Of a stretch of DNA of 21,858 nt, positions 1-6,640 are shown in pieces. Below the pieces are notes generated by a model. It saw only the letters and a list, made by a program, of their open reading frames with translations. It did no database searches and was not told where the DNA came from. The translations under genes and the position numbers were made by a program. Source of the DNA: an uncultured Spartobacteria bacterium. GTDB taxonomy: Bacteria > Verrucomicrobiota > Verrucomicrobiia > Chthoniobacterales > JAATET01. The stretch's first letter is position 1. Each line of letters begins with the position of its first letter. Where the stretch lies: contig CALGTD010000080.1 of the NCBI GenBank assembly GCA_937901895.1, forward strand, positions 1 through 21,858, read 5' to 3'.

Positions 1-326
1 GGAAGCTCGATCACGTGGCGAGCCACCCCTCAGTCCCCGGAAAAATCAGGTTCCAGGAGGTGCGGCGGACGGGTTTCGAAAACCCCGAGTCCGGAGGATC
101 CCCAGGCGCTCGGGACAGGTGCCCGGACGGGGCAAAATTTTTTATTCGCGCGCGCCCGGAAACGCGTTCCGCGCGAGCCTTGACGGCGTCTGGACTTGCG
201 GGGTGGTCAAGCAAATTTGGCCGCAAAATTTGGCGTGTCTGACCCGGTGGCGGGACCTTTTTTGCTTGAGGCAAAATCGCCCTGTTTTTAGCCTCCCGCA
301 GTTGCGGCGAGCGAAGGACGCGACCC

Positions 327-335
327 TGTGAATAA
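327..335 (-). promoter_or_regulatory. DnaA box
   Basis: The plus strand reads TGTGAATAA, which is TTATTCACA on the minus strand, an exact fit to TTATNCACA. A half-like copy (TGTGAAATG) begins 11 bases further right but has two mismatches. Confidence 0.6.
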
Positions 336-448
336 CTTGTGAAATGTTCCTCCCCAAGTTTCCGGCGATGTTCCACGCCGCCGGAAGGTCCGGGCGACGG
401 AAGATTTCGACGGAAACCACAGGGAGGTCCTTCCCGCCGATGGAGATT

Positions 449-460
449 CTATATAAGATG
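449..460 (+). promoter_or_regulatory. Possible dnaA promoter -10 element
   Basis: TCTATATAAGATG contains TATAAG (452-457), a good -10 box lying about 165 bases before the dnaA start. The best -35 candidate (TTCCCG, 431-436) is poor and only 15 bases away. The call rests on the -10 element alone. Confidence 0.3.
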
Positions 461-604
461 TTTTGGACCAAGAAGTTGCGCCGTATTTCCCGCCGATTTT
501 CGGTGGGGGCCGCCTTTGATATCGACGGCTGGATGCGGGTTTGCGATGGTCCGTCCCCCGCTTGCGTCGTCTCTGATGCGGCGAGAGAAATGAACGTTTT
601 TACG

Positions 605-613
605 TGTGCATAA
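605..613 (-). promoter_or_regulatory. DnaA box over the dnaA start region
   Basis: TGTGCATAA on plus is TTATGCACA on minus, an exact DnaA box. It covers the alternative GTG start (606) and ends 8 bases before the ATG at 621. DnaA bound here could repress its own transcription or translation; autorepression of dnaA through DnaA boxes is known in other bacteria, but here it is inference. Confidence 0.6.
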
Positions 614-620
614 GTCGCTT

Positions 621-1991
621 ATGACGCAAGATTTTGGACAGATTTGGACGGCGGTTTCCGCGTTGATCGCGAACCGCATCAGCGCGGACGGATACCAGCG
701 TTGGTTCCGGGACGTGGAGGTCCTGTCGGACGACGGCGCCACCCTTACCATTTCGGTGCCTAATCCCATTCACAAATTTTTCATCGAGAGCAACTATCTC
801 CCCCTGCTGCAGTCCGCCGTGATGGAGACGATCGAGCAGAATCGGGAGATTCTGGTGGTGGCCCGGGATTCCGAGGACGCGATGACGCCATTGCCCGCCG
901 CGCCCGAGCCGGCACCGGTGCCTGCACCCCGCGTTTCGATGCGCGAGCGTGCGTCCGGAGGCATTGTCCCGGCCGGGATGAACCCTCGAAATACCTTCGA
1001 GTCGTTCGTTGTCGGATCGAACAACCAGTTTGCCTACGCGGCGGCCCAGGCGGTCGCCCAGGCGCCGGCCAAGACCTACAATCCCTTCTTCATTTATGGC
1101 GGCAGCGGGCTCGGAAAGACCCACCTGCTTCAGGCCATCGGCCACCATGTGCTCGCCACCCGCAAGGGCGCGAAGGTCATCTACCTTTCCAGCGAGCAGT
1201 TCACAAACGAGTTCATCGACGCGATCCAGCACGGCACTCTGGTGAAGTTCCGCAAGAAATACCGGCAGGCGGATGTGCTGATGATCGACGACATCCAGTT
1301 CCTTGCCGGCAAGGAGCGCTCGCAGGAGGAGTTTTTCCATACGTTCAACACCCTGCACGACGGCCACAAGCAGATCGTCCTTTCCAGTGATCGTCCGGCC
1401 TCCGAGATCGAGAAGCTCGAGCAGCGTCTCGTCTCCCGCTTCGAGTGGGGAATGACTGCGGAGCTGCAGCCACCGGATGTCGAGACCCGCATCGCCATTC
1501 TCAAAAGCAAGGCCGCCGGCCTCAACATCCGGCTCGAGCCTTGGGTGCTGGAGTTCCTCGCGGACCGCATTCGCAACAACGTCCGTCGCCTCGAGGGCGC
1601 GCTCATGCGTGTGGCTTCCTACAGCTCGCTCAGCGGACGCCAGATCACCCGTGAGGATATCGAGAATCTCCTGCGCGACATCTTCCAGGAGCAGGCCCGC
1701 CGAGCGGTTACGATCGACCAGATCCAGCGCAAGGTGGCGGAGAGCTTCGATCTCCGTCTTGCCGACATGACCAGCAAGCGCCGCCTTGCGAGCATCGCCT
1801 TCCCGCGGCAGATCGCCATGTATCTCGCCCGCGAGATGACCAACTCCACGCTCACGGAGATCGGCGACTCCTTCGGCGGCAAGGACCACGGCACCGTCAT
1901 CCACGCGTGCAAGCTCGTGAAACGCCGTCTTGCCGAGGATGAGCAGACACGGCATCGCGTTCGCGCCATCGAAAACCAGCTCCAGCGATAG
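621..1991 (+). CDS. dnaA: Chromosomal replication initiator protein DnaA
   Basis: DnaA is the AAA+ ATPase that binds DnaA boxes at oriC, opens the duplex and loads the helicase. The 456-residue product has all four domains. Domain I is the N-terminal ~80 residues (IWTAV...). Domain II is a short Pro/Ala-rich linker (~residues 85-120). Domain III carries Walker A GGSGLGKT (160-167), Walker B VLMIDDIQF, a sensor-I-like IVLSSD and sensor II RRLEGAL. Domain IV is the helix-turn-helix DNA-binding domain ending in the DnaA signature GKDHGTVIHACK. I chose ATG 621 because domain I begins right after it. GTG 606 is in frame, adds five residues and has a GAGAG 18 bases upstream, so it cannot be excluded. 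Neither start has a good ribosome-binding site. An exact DnaA box overlaps the start region. The identification is certain; only the start is open. Confidence 0.97.
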   Translation: MTQDFGQIWTAVSALIANRISADGYQRWFRDVEVLSDDGATLTISVPNPIHKFFIESNYLPLLQSAVMETIEQNREILVVARDSEDAMTPLPAAPEPAPVPAPRVSMRERASGGIVPAGMNPRNTFESFVVGSNNQFAYAAAQAVAQAPAKTYNPFFIYGGSGLGKTHLLQAIGHHVLATRKGAKVIYLSSEQFTNEFIDAIQHGTLVKFRKKYRQADVLMIDDIQFLAGKERSQEEFFHTFNTLHDGHKQIVLSSDRPASEIEKLEQRLVSRFEWGMTAELQPPDVETRIAILKSKAAGLNIRLEPWVLEFLADRIRNNVRRLEGALMRVASYSSLSGRQITREDIENLLRDIFQEQARRAVTIDQIQRKVAESFDLRLADMTSKRRLASIAFPRQIAMYLAREMTNSTLTEIGDSFGGKDHGTVIHACKLVKRRLAEDEQTRHRVRAIENQLQR

Positions 1992-2011
1992 CGTGCGCTC
2001 CAGCGCACGCT
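1990..2011 (+). terminator. Strong hairpin at the dnaA stop codon (U-less terminator or attenuator)
   Basis: AGCGTGCGC, loop TCCA, GCGCACGCT: a perfect 9-bp G/C-rich stem with a 4-base loop whose left arm includes the last two bases of the dnaA TAG. Only TCTTGC follows, so it is not a classic rho-independent terminator. It could slow polymerase, protect the dnaA 3' end, or partly uncouple dnaA from dnaN. Confidence 0.5.
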
Positions 2012-2030
2012 CTTGCGGGCAAGCTTCAAC

Positions 2031-2036
2031 TATAAT
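2031..2036 (+). promoter_or_regulatory. Possible dnaN promoter (-10 TATAAT)
   Basis: A perfect TATAAT lies 70 bases before the dnaN ATG and 20 bases after the dnaA hairpin. No -35 box is found at 16-18 bases (TTGCGG at 2013-2018 is only 12 away). A separate dnaN promoter after a hairpin is a common arrangement, but support is partial. Confidence 0.4.
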
Positions 2037-2105
2037 CTTGCGGCTCCGCGGCATTCACAGTTACAGAGCACGGATTGCCCGCGCGACTCGCGGAGCCTTC
2101 AACCC

Positions 2106-3215
2106 ATGAAGTTCAGCGTCACCAAAGAAAGCCTCCTCGAGGGTCTGCAGAAAACCCAGAACGTCGTCAGCAATCGCACCACGCTTCCGGTGCTCTCGAA
2201 CGTTCTCATCGAGACCACGGACGGCGGCATCCGGCTTGCGACCACCGACATGGAAGTCTCGCTGCGATGCGATGTGGCGGCCTCCGTCGAAAAGGCCGGT
2301 GCAACCACGCTTCCCGCGCGGCGGCTCCTGACCATCATCCGCGAGCTTCCCGCCAGCGAGATTCAGATCGAGGTCGACGCGAAGAACATCGCATCCATCC
2401 GTAGCGGGCAGAGCTTCTTCAAGATCTACGGCCTCGCTCGTGACGAGTTTCCGGCATTCCCCGTATCGTCCGATGCGAAGACGCTGACCATCAAACAGAG
2501 CGTGCTCAAGGACGGGTTGCGCAAGACGTCCTACGCCATCTCAATGGACGAGACGCGCTACGTGCTCAACGGCATCCTTTTCTCGCTCAAGGAAAGCACT
2601 CTCAAGCTGGTCGCCACCGACGGTCGACGGCTTGCCCTTTTCGAGGAAGCGATCGACGCGGAGCTCGCCGGCAAGCTCGACATGGACTTCATCGTCCCGA
2701 CCAAGGCGATCAACGAACTCCAGCGCCTGCTTGCCGACGACGGTGAGGTGAAGGTTCTCGTCAGCGACAATCTGGTTTCCTTCGAGCTCAACGGCTCGCT
2801 TCTCGTGTCGAAGCTCGTCGACGGCAACTATCCGAATTACAAGCAGGTCATTCCCTCAAGCGAGGACGTCAAGGAATCGGTCACGCTCGAGCGCGAGGCC
2901 TTCCTGACCTGCGTCCGCCGCGTCTCGCTCCTCAGCAGCGACAAGGCCAGCTCGATCCGGCTGAACTTCACGAAGAACGACATCGAGGTCACCGCGAACA
3001 CGCCGGAGGTCGGCGAGGCGCGTGAATCCATCGCCGTCGCCTATCGCGGCCGCGACTTCTCGATCGCGTTCAATCCGGAATACCTCATGGACCCGCTCAA
3101 GGCCCTGCCGAACGACGAGGTGACTCTGCACCTCATCGACGAGATGAGCCCGGGCGTGCTCAAGATCAACTCCGGGTTTCTCTACGTGATCATGCCGATG
3201 CGCGTGTCCGCATAG
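2106..3215 (+). CDS. dnaN: DNA polymerase III sliding clamp, beta subunit
   Basis: DnaN forms the dimeric ring that tethers replicative polymerase and repair proteins to DNA. The product is 369 residues, the usual size for a clamp, and runs colinearly with the family: MKFSVTKESL at the start, VLSNVLIE and TTDMEVSL in domain 1, RKTSYAISMDETRYVLNGI in domain 2, and the conserved end SGFLYVIMPMRV. ATG 2106 is chosen because the family begins exactly there; GGAG about 11 bases upstream may be its ribosome-binding site. An upstream in-frame extension from 2013 has no family support. It follows dnaA by 114 bases, but the usual recF does not follow. A convergent phosphoribosyltransferase gene comes next after 22 bases. 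Confidence 0.97.
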   Translation: MKFSVTKESLLEGLQKTQNVVSNRTTLPVLSNVLIETTDGGIRLATTDMEVSLRCDVAASVEKAGATTLPARRLLTIIRELPASEIQIEVDAKNIASIRSGQSFFKIYGLARDEFPAFPVSSDAKTLTIKQSVLKDGLRKTSYAISMDETRYVLNGILFSLKESTLKLVATDGRRLALFEEAIDAELAGKLDMDFIVPTKAINELQRLLADDGEVKVLVSDNLVSFELNGSLLVSKLVDGNYPNYKQVIPSSEDVKESVTLEREAFLTCVRRVSLLSSDKASSIRLNFTKNDIEVTANTPEVGEARESIAVAYRGRDFSIAFNPEYLMDPLKALPNDEVTLHLIDEMSPGVLKINSGFLYVIMPMRVSA

Positions 3216-3219
3216 TTCG

Positions 3220-3239
3220 GAAGCGCACTCGACTGCTTC
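3220..3239. terminator. Weak hairpin between convergent genes
   Basis: GAAGC (3220-3224) and GCTTC (3235-3239) can pair across a 10-base loop between the stops of dnaN and the convergent phosphoribosyltransferase gene. Short stem, no U-tract; listed only because of its place. Confidence 0.25.
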
Positions 3240-3915
3240 AACTGCCAAGCCGGGCCGCCTGCTCGAGCAGCGCACCGACCTCTTCGTCGGTGGTCTGCGA
3301 GAAGTCCTGATAAAACGCGCCGACGCCGGGGAAGTATCCCGGTGTCGCAAGGCAGACGATCTCGTCGACGCATTCGCGAATCGTTTCGCAGGTTTCCTCC
3401 GCCGCGACTGGCGCGGCGACGATGCATGCGGCAATCCGCCGTTCGCGGAGAGCCCGCACGGCGGCGAGCATCGTGGCGCCCGTTGCCAGTCCATCATCGA
3501 CGAGGATGACGGCTCTTCCGCGAAGCTCGTGAGGCGGCCGATCCTTCCGGTAGAGGGTCTCGCGCCGGCGCAACTCCGCGGATTCCGCCGCCACGGCCCG
3601 CGCCACCGCGTCCTGGGGATCCCGCAGCGTCGCGAGGATTTGGTCGTTCAATACCTGCACTCCGCCCGATGCAATGGCTCCCATCGCCAGTTCCGGATAA
3701 CCGGGGACGCCAAGTTTGCGAACAATGAAGACGTCGAGCGGTGCATGCAGGGCGAGCGCGACCTCGTAAGCGACCGGCACCCCGCCGCGAGGAAGAGCGA
3801 GCACCGTGACGTCCCGGCAGTCCGCATGGTGCAACAGCCGTTGAGCCAGCATCCGTCCCGCATCGCGGCGATTCGGGAACGGTGGTTCGAGCTGGGGAGC
3901 ACGATCGGTGAGCAT
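3238..3915 (-). CDS. Type I phosphoribosyltransferase-fold protein
   Basis: A 225-residue phosphoribosyltransferase of the stand-alone group with an RRDAGRML start, often found near stress and dormancy genes; its true substrate is not known. Visible features are the N-terminal segment FPNRRDAGRMLAQRL, LALPRGGVPVAYEVA (PRGG at 42-45), RKLGVPGYPELAMGAIA (67-82) and the PRPP-binding loop VILVDDGLATGAT (136-148) with the two acidic residues of the family. ATG 3915 is chosen because the family begins just before this segment and AAGG lies 5-6 bases upstream. The frame stays open to 4188, but the extra ~90 residues are Arg-rich and unlike the family. Its promoter must lie in or left of 3916-4153, divergent from the HD gene. 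The family is clear; the reaction is unassigned. Confidence 0.88.
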   Translation of the reverse strand: MLTDRAPQLEPPFPNRRDAGRMLAQRLLHHADCRDVTVLALPRGGVPVAYEVALALHAPLDVFIVRKLGVPGYPELAMGAIASGGVQVLNDQILATLRDPQDAVARAVAAESAELRRRETLYRKDRPPHELRGRAVILVDDGLATGATMLAAVRALRERRIAACIVAAPVAAEETCETIRECVDEIVCLATPGYFPGVGAFYQDFSQTTDEEVGALLEQAARLGS

Positions 3916-4153
3916 GGCCTTGATCGATTCGAACGCCGGCGTGCGAACGGATCGCACTTTTCTGAACGATACACGCTTATCCTTGCGCACTGACCATTCC
4001 ATCGGGGTCCGTCCTGACCTCTTCGCCCCCGGGTGGGTTCGAACCGTATCCGGTTTCCCACTCACCGAATATGCGTTCTCTTTTCGTTTGGCTTCTCTTT
4101 CGCGCCCTTCGACGTGTTGTCGGCACCGCAGGGTTCTCCGGGGAGGTGCCCGC

Positions 4154-4735
4154 ATGAGTTGCGATCTTCCCCTCCTGCAGGGTGGCAACTCCGGAGCAGT
4201 CCCGCTGCCTTGTGAACCGGTTGTTCAGCGCGCTCAGGCGTATGCCGTGAAATGCCTTCGAAACGCTGTGAGGGCCGATTCCCGCGAGCCGGTGATGCTC
4301 CATGCGATGCGTGTCGCGGAAATCGTTGGCAATCTGGGCTGGAACGCCGACACCATTGCGCTCGCCCTCCTGCACGACGTGCTGGAGGACGGTGACGGTT
4401 CCATTCCGCGCATCCGGCGCCTGTTTGGCCGGAAGATGGCGGAAGGGGTGATCGCCCTCTCGAAACCCATTCTCGGTCCGCGCGCCATTCGCCGCCGGTA
4501 TTACCATCAGGTGCTTCTTTGCAGCGGCGAGAATATCCAGGCCGTGAAACTGGCCGACTTTCTGGACAACGTCCGTTCGCGCTCGGGAACGCCCCGGGGA
4601 CGGCGAACCCTCCGCAACGCGCTCGATTTCCTTGCCAGTGTGCGTGCCCGTTCCGGGTCGCACCGAATGCAACGGACACTCGACCGTGTCGAATGTCTGC
4701 TGGTCGAAACCCAGCCGCTCCGCGCGGCAGCCTGA
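4154..4735 (+). CDS. Single-domain HD hydrolase, SpoT/Mesh1-like (predicted ppGpp hydrolase)
   Basis: A 193-residue HD-superfamily protein resembling the hydrolase half of RelA/SpoT and the small alarmone hydrolase Mesh1, which remove pyrophosphate from (p)ppGpp. Metal ligands are in place: H50 (MLHAMRVAEI), H74-D75 with catalytic-type E78-D79 (LLHDVLEDG), and D135 with N139 (VKLADFLDNV). No synthetase, TGS or ACT domain is present. The family motif KLADR is KLADF here, so one normally conserved arginine is missing. The C-terminal part is rich in Arg and Ser. ATG 4154 has GGGGAGG eight bases upstream, one of the best ribosome-binding sites in the window. The next gene begins 3 bases after the stop, so the two are probably translated together. 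HD family certain, ppGpp as substrate probable, activity unproven. Confidence 0.85.
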   Translation: MSCDLPLLQGGNSGAVPLPCEPVVQRAQAYAVKCLRNAVRADSREPVMLHAMRVAEIVGNLGWNADTIALALLHDVLEDGDGSIPRIRRLFGRKMAEGVIALSKPILGPRAIRRRYYHQVLLCSGENIQAVKLADFLDNVRSRSGTPRGRRTLRNALDFLASVRARSGSHRMQRTLDRVECLLVETQPLRAAA

Positions 4736-4738
4736 GCT

Positions 4739-4990
4739 ATGAACCACAGCGAATGCGACATCGCACTGCCGACCTTGAACTCACCGGATGACGAATTGCG
4801 AGCCTCGCAGGCCCTGCGTCATCTCCCGGGGATCGAGGAGGTGCGGATCGTTACCGGAGGCGCATGGATTGCCTATCGCGCCGATACGATTCATCCCGAG
4901 GTCATCTGCGAAGCACTTCGTCACGCCGGCTTTCGCGCATCGATTTTTCAGGATTCCGCCTCCGGCCGCACCGGACGGTCCTCGACCTGA
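4739..4990 (+). CDS. Small HMA-fold-like protein without the metal-binding cysteines
   Basis: An 83-residue protein with the pattern of a heavy-metal-associated ferredoxin-like fold: helix EELRAS-like segment, LRHLPGIEEVRIVTGG (beta turn), AWIAYRADTIHPEVICEAL (beta-helix) and RHAGFRASIF (last strand). Copper chaperones have CxxC in the first loop; here that loop reads LNSPDDELR, and the protein's only cysteines (C6 and one in VICEAL) do not form the site. Metal carriage by the usual route is therefore unlikely; a regulatory or protein-binding role is an inference. It starts 3 bases after the stop of the HD hydrolase gene without a clear ribosome-binding site of its own, which suggests translational coupling and a shared task. 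The stop lies within a hairpin shared with the convergent gene. Confidence 0.75.
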   Translation: MNHSECDIALPTLNSPDDELRASQALRHLPGIEEVRIVTGGAWIAYRADTIHPEVICEALRHAGFRASIFQDSASGRTGRSST

Positions 4991-5014
4991 TCAGTGACGA
5001 CTGACCGGTCGAGG
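4980..5014. terminator. Bidirectional hairpin between convergent genes
   Basis: CCTCGACC (4980-4987) pairs perfectly with GGTCGAGG (5007-5014), and inside it TCAGT (4991-4995) pairs with ACTGA (5000-5004) around a GACG loop. The long stem sits between the stop of the plus-strand gene (4990) and that of the minus-strand gene (5020), where a two-way terminator is expected. There is no U-tract on either side. Confidence 0.5.
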
Positions 5015-5019
5015 CCGGC

Positions 5020-5184
5020 TTAAAATCCCATCTCGCGGCCGCGGTGGACAATCTGTGCCACCGGCTCGGGATCCATGCGGTCCGGCAAATCCTTCTCGGC
5101 GGTCTCCTGGGCAGAAGCCGGCTTGGGCGGTGTTTCCACAGGTTTGGGGGATTTCGACTCCTCCCGGTGATCTGACTTTTTCAT
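5020..5184 (-). CDS. Small polar hypothetical protein (54 residues)
   Basis: An open frame of 54 codons on the minus strand, beginning MKKSDHREESKSPKPVETPP and ending DPEPVAQIVHRGREMGF. It is strongly hydrophilic: Lys, Glu and Pro dominate the first ~30 residues, so that part is probably disordered, and a short helix-like segment follows. No signal peptide, membrane span or known motif is seen. It lies 54 bases downstream of the SDR gene on the same strand and probably shares its transcript. No Shine-Dalgarno site is visible. Support for its being real is the clean frame filling the gap between a gene and a hairpin, with ordinary codon use. I do not recognise a family. Confidence 0.55.
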   Translation of the reverse strand: MKKSDHREESKSPKPVETPPKPASAQETAEKDLPDRMDPEPVAQIVHRGREMGF

Positions 5185-5238
5185 GGAAAAGGATCGTGCC
5201 TGTCGATGGCATCGGTTGCTTCGCGCAACGGGACGCGG

Positions 5239-6117
5239 TTACACCGGCATGCGTCCTCCCGTTGCGCCGTAGACTTCACCCGTCACATAGCTGGCTTCAG
5301 GACTGGCAAGGAAAACGAACACGGGTGCCATCTCTACCGGCTGCGCAGGACGGCCGAAGACCGACGACTCACCGAAGCTCTTGACCGAGTCCTGCGGCAT
5401 CGTCGCGGGGATGAGCGGCGTCCAGACGGGTCCCGGCGCCACGGCGTTGACCCGCACGCCTTGTGAAATGGCGAGTCCTGCGAGTGAATTTGTGAAGCTG
5501 GCGATCGCCGCTTTCGTTGCCGCGTAGGGGAGAAGCGATGGCGAGGGGTCGAAGGATTGAATGGACGCGGTGTTGATGATCGAAGAACCGGGCTTCATTC
5601 CGGGGAGGGTGAGTTTGCAGAGTCGAAACATCGCGAAGACGTTCACACGAAATACTTCCTCGAACTCGTCCTCCGAAATGTCCTCGAACTTTTCGTAGCT
5701 GCGCTGGAACGCGGCGTTGTTGACCAGAATATCGATTCCTCCGAACGCAGATTTCGCCTCCTTGACGATGTCCCGGCAGATCTCGGGCTCGGCGATGTTT
5801 CCGCGAAGTAACAGGGCCTTGCGCCCGGCATCCGTCACCAGTCGCTCGGTCTCCCGGGCGTCTTCGTCTTCGGAATAATAGGAAATGCCGACATCGGCTC
5901 CTTCACGGGCAAAAGCGATCGCGACCGCGCGTCCGATTCCGCTGTCTGCGCCTGTAACAAGCGCCCGCATTCCCTGAAGTTTCCCAGTGCCGCGATAGCT
6001 TTCTTCACCGTGATCCGCCCGCGGTTGCATCTTTTCGTCCGAGCCGGGAGGGGGCTGCTTCGCTGACGGAAATGGGGGCTTCGGATAGAGCTCACGAGGA
6101 TCGGCAGTCGTTTTCAT
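5239..6117 (-). CDS. Short-chain dehydrogenase/reductase, general stress protein 39 (YdaD/YhxC)-like
   Basis: A 292-residue NAD(P)-dependent SDR oxidoreductase. The Rossmann nucleotide motif TGADSGIG is at 55-62, NNAA at 133-136, active-site N159, S185 (NTASIQ) and Y198-x3-K202 (YAATK); the C-terminus TGEVYGATGGRMPV matches the family's glycine-rich end. The N-terminal ~50 residues, YPKPPFPSAKQPPPG then ADHGEESYRGTGKLQG, are the hallmark of the subgroup that includes Bacillus general stress protein 39 and E. coli YghA, whose substrates are ill defined. ATG 6117 is supported by AAGGAAAA about eight bases upstream. The 54-residue gene follows on the same strand and the divergent lipoprotein pair lies upstream. 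All catalytic residues are present, so it should be active; the substrate is unknown. Confidence 0.93.
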   Translation of the reverse strand: MKTTADPRELYPKPPFPSAKQPPPGSDEKMQPRADHGEESYRGTGKLQGMRALVTGADSGIGRAVAIAFAREGADVGISYYSEDEDARETERLVTDAGRKALLLRGNIAEPEICRDIVKEAKSAFGGIDILVNNAAFQRSYEKFEDISEDEFEEVFRVNVFAMFRLCKLTLPGMKPGSSIINTASIQSFDPSPSLLPYAATKAAIASFTNSLAGLAISQGVRVNAVAPGPVWTPLIPATMPQDSVKSFGESSVFGRPAQPVEMAPVFVFLASPEASYVTGEVYGATGGRMPV

Positions 6118-6309
6118 GGAAGTTTTCCTTCGACCGATTCGGCCGTCTGCGCGGTGCTGGATGGCAGTCCGATGGGCGGATCAGTGGTGAACCTGACGGT
6201 TATGCCGTCGCTGGATTCCCTCGCGGGTCAGTTTCAGATGTGACGTGAGTTTGCTCGCGCGCGCTTGCTTTCCCGCCGTTCAAGCCACCTAACGAACCGC
6301 ACCGCAGAA

Positions 6310-6480
6310 TCACTCGACCGGTCGCGGAGTTGATCCGGCGTCTGGATCCGGCATGGGAACCGTTTTCTCCGGTTGCTGGGAAGGCCCGCCTCCGGGTTGA
6401 CTGGTTGTAACATAGCTCCGGTCGCATCCGCTCGAAGCAAGCGCGACCAACGCGAGCGTTAGAATCCAAAAAGTTCTCAT
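6310..6480 (-). CDS. Small predicted lipoprotein (56 residues)
   Basis: The minus strand from ATG 6480 reads MRTFWILTLALVALASSGC, a lipoprotein signal peptide with lipobox ASSGC (lipidated Cys 19). A mature part of 38 residues follows, rich in Pro, Gly, Gln and Thr and ending PDPDAGSTPRPVE. It should be exported by Sec, cleaved by signal peptidase II and anchored in a membrane as an unstructured tail. An in-frame ATG at 6489 would add MRI; neither start has a clear ribosome-binding site. It is divergent from a second 56-codon lipoprotein gene at 6641 with a similar tail (PPDP..STPLPE), so the two look like paralogues. The SDR gene lies 192 bases downstream on the same strand. The lipobox makes the call; function is unknown. 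Confidence 0.65.
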   Translation of the reverse strand: MRTFWILTLALVALASSGCDRSYVTTSQPGGGPSQQPEKTVPMPDPDAGSTPRPVE

Positions 6481-6600
6481 GATTCGCATGAAGCAGGATC
6501 GTCCGGCTCCGCCCGAACGGATGGCGTGAGAATTCGTGGGTGTGTCCGGGTGCCGCGAGGGAGACGCAGAGGCCGGTCCCCTATCCCTTCCTCATGGAAG

Positions 6601-6621
6601 CGGCCGACGGCGTATCGGCCG
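6601..6621 (+). promoter_or_regulatory. Hairpin just before the plus-strand lipoprotein start
   Basis: CGGCCG (6601-6606) and CGGCCG (6616-6621) form a 6-bp stem 19 bases before ATG 6641. It may affect translation of the lipoprotein or be chance in G/C-rich DNA. Confidence 0.2.
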
Positions 6622-6640
6622 TTTGCGCCGATCTTCGAGC

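Larger units (their letters stand above)
1..620. other. Candidate replication origin / dnaA upstream region (non-coding)
   Basis: About 600 bases precede dnaA without a convincing gene; the possible reading frames have no family character and overlap each other. The region holds two exact matches to the DnaA box TTATNCACA, both on the minus strand (327-335 and 605-613). It also has short A/T-rich islands in otherwise G/C-rich DNA: 132-143, 211-234 and 257-290. A motif GCAAA(A)TTT or a close variant appears at 132, 211, 223 and 271. DnaA boxes plus AT islands next to dnaA-dnaN are the usual marks of a bacterial origin. Only two exact boxes are visible, and I could not compute GC skew, so this may be just the dnaA control region. 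Confidence 0.45.

Noticed and set aside
11..376. 121-codon minus frame in the origin region, considered as rpmH or another gene divergent from dnaA
   Set aside because: It does not resemble ribosomal protein L34 or any family I know, and it overlaps other equally unconvincing frames.
600..2054. 484-codon frame antisense to dnaA
   Set aside because: Shadow of the strong codon bias of dnaA; it overlaps the whole of a certain gene and has no family likeness.
6195..6209. Small inverted repeat GACGG-TTATG-CCGTC upstream of the SDR gene, considered as an operator
   Set aside because: Five-base arms occur often by chance in such G/C-rich DNA, and no second copy is seen near other genes of the cluster.
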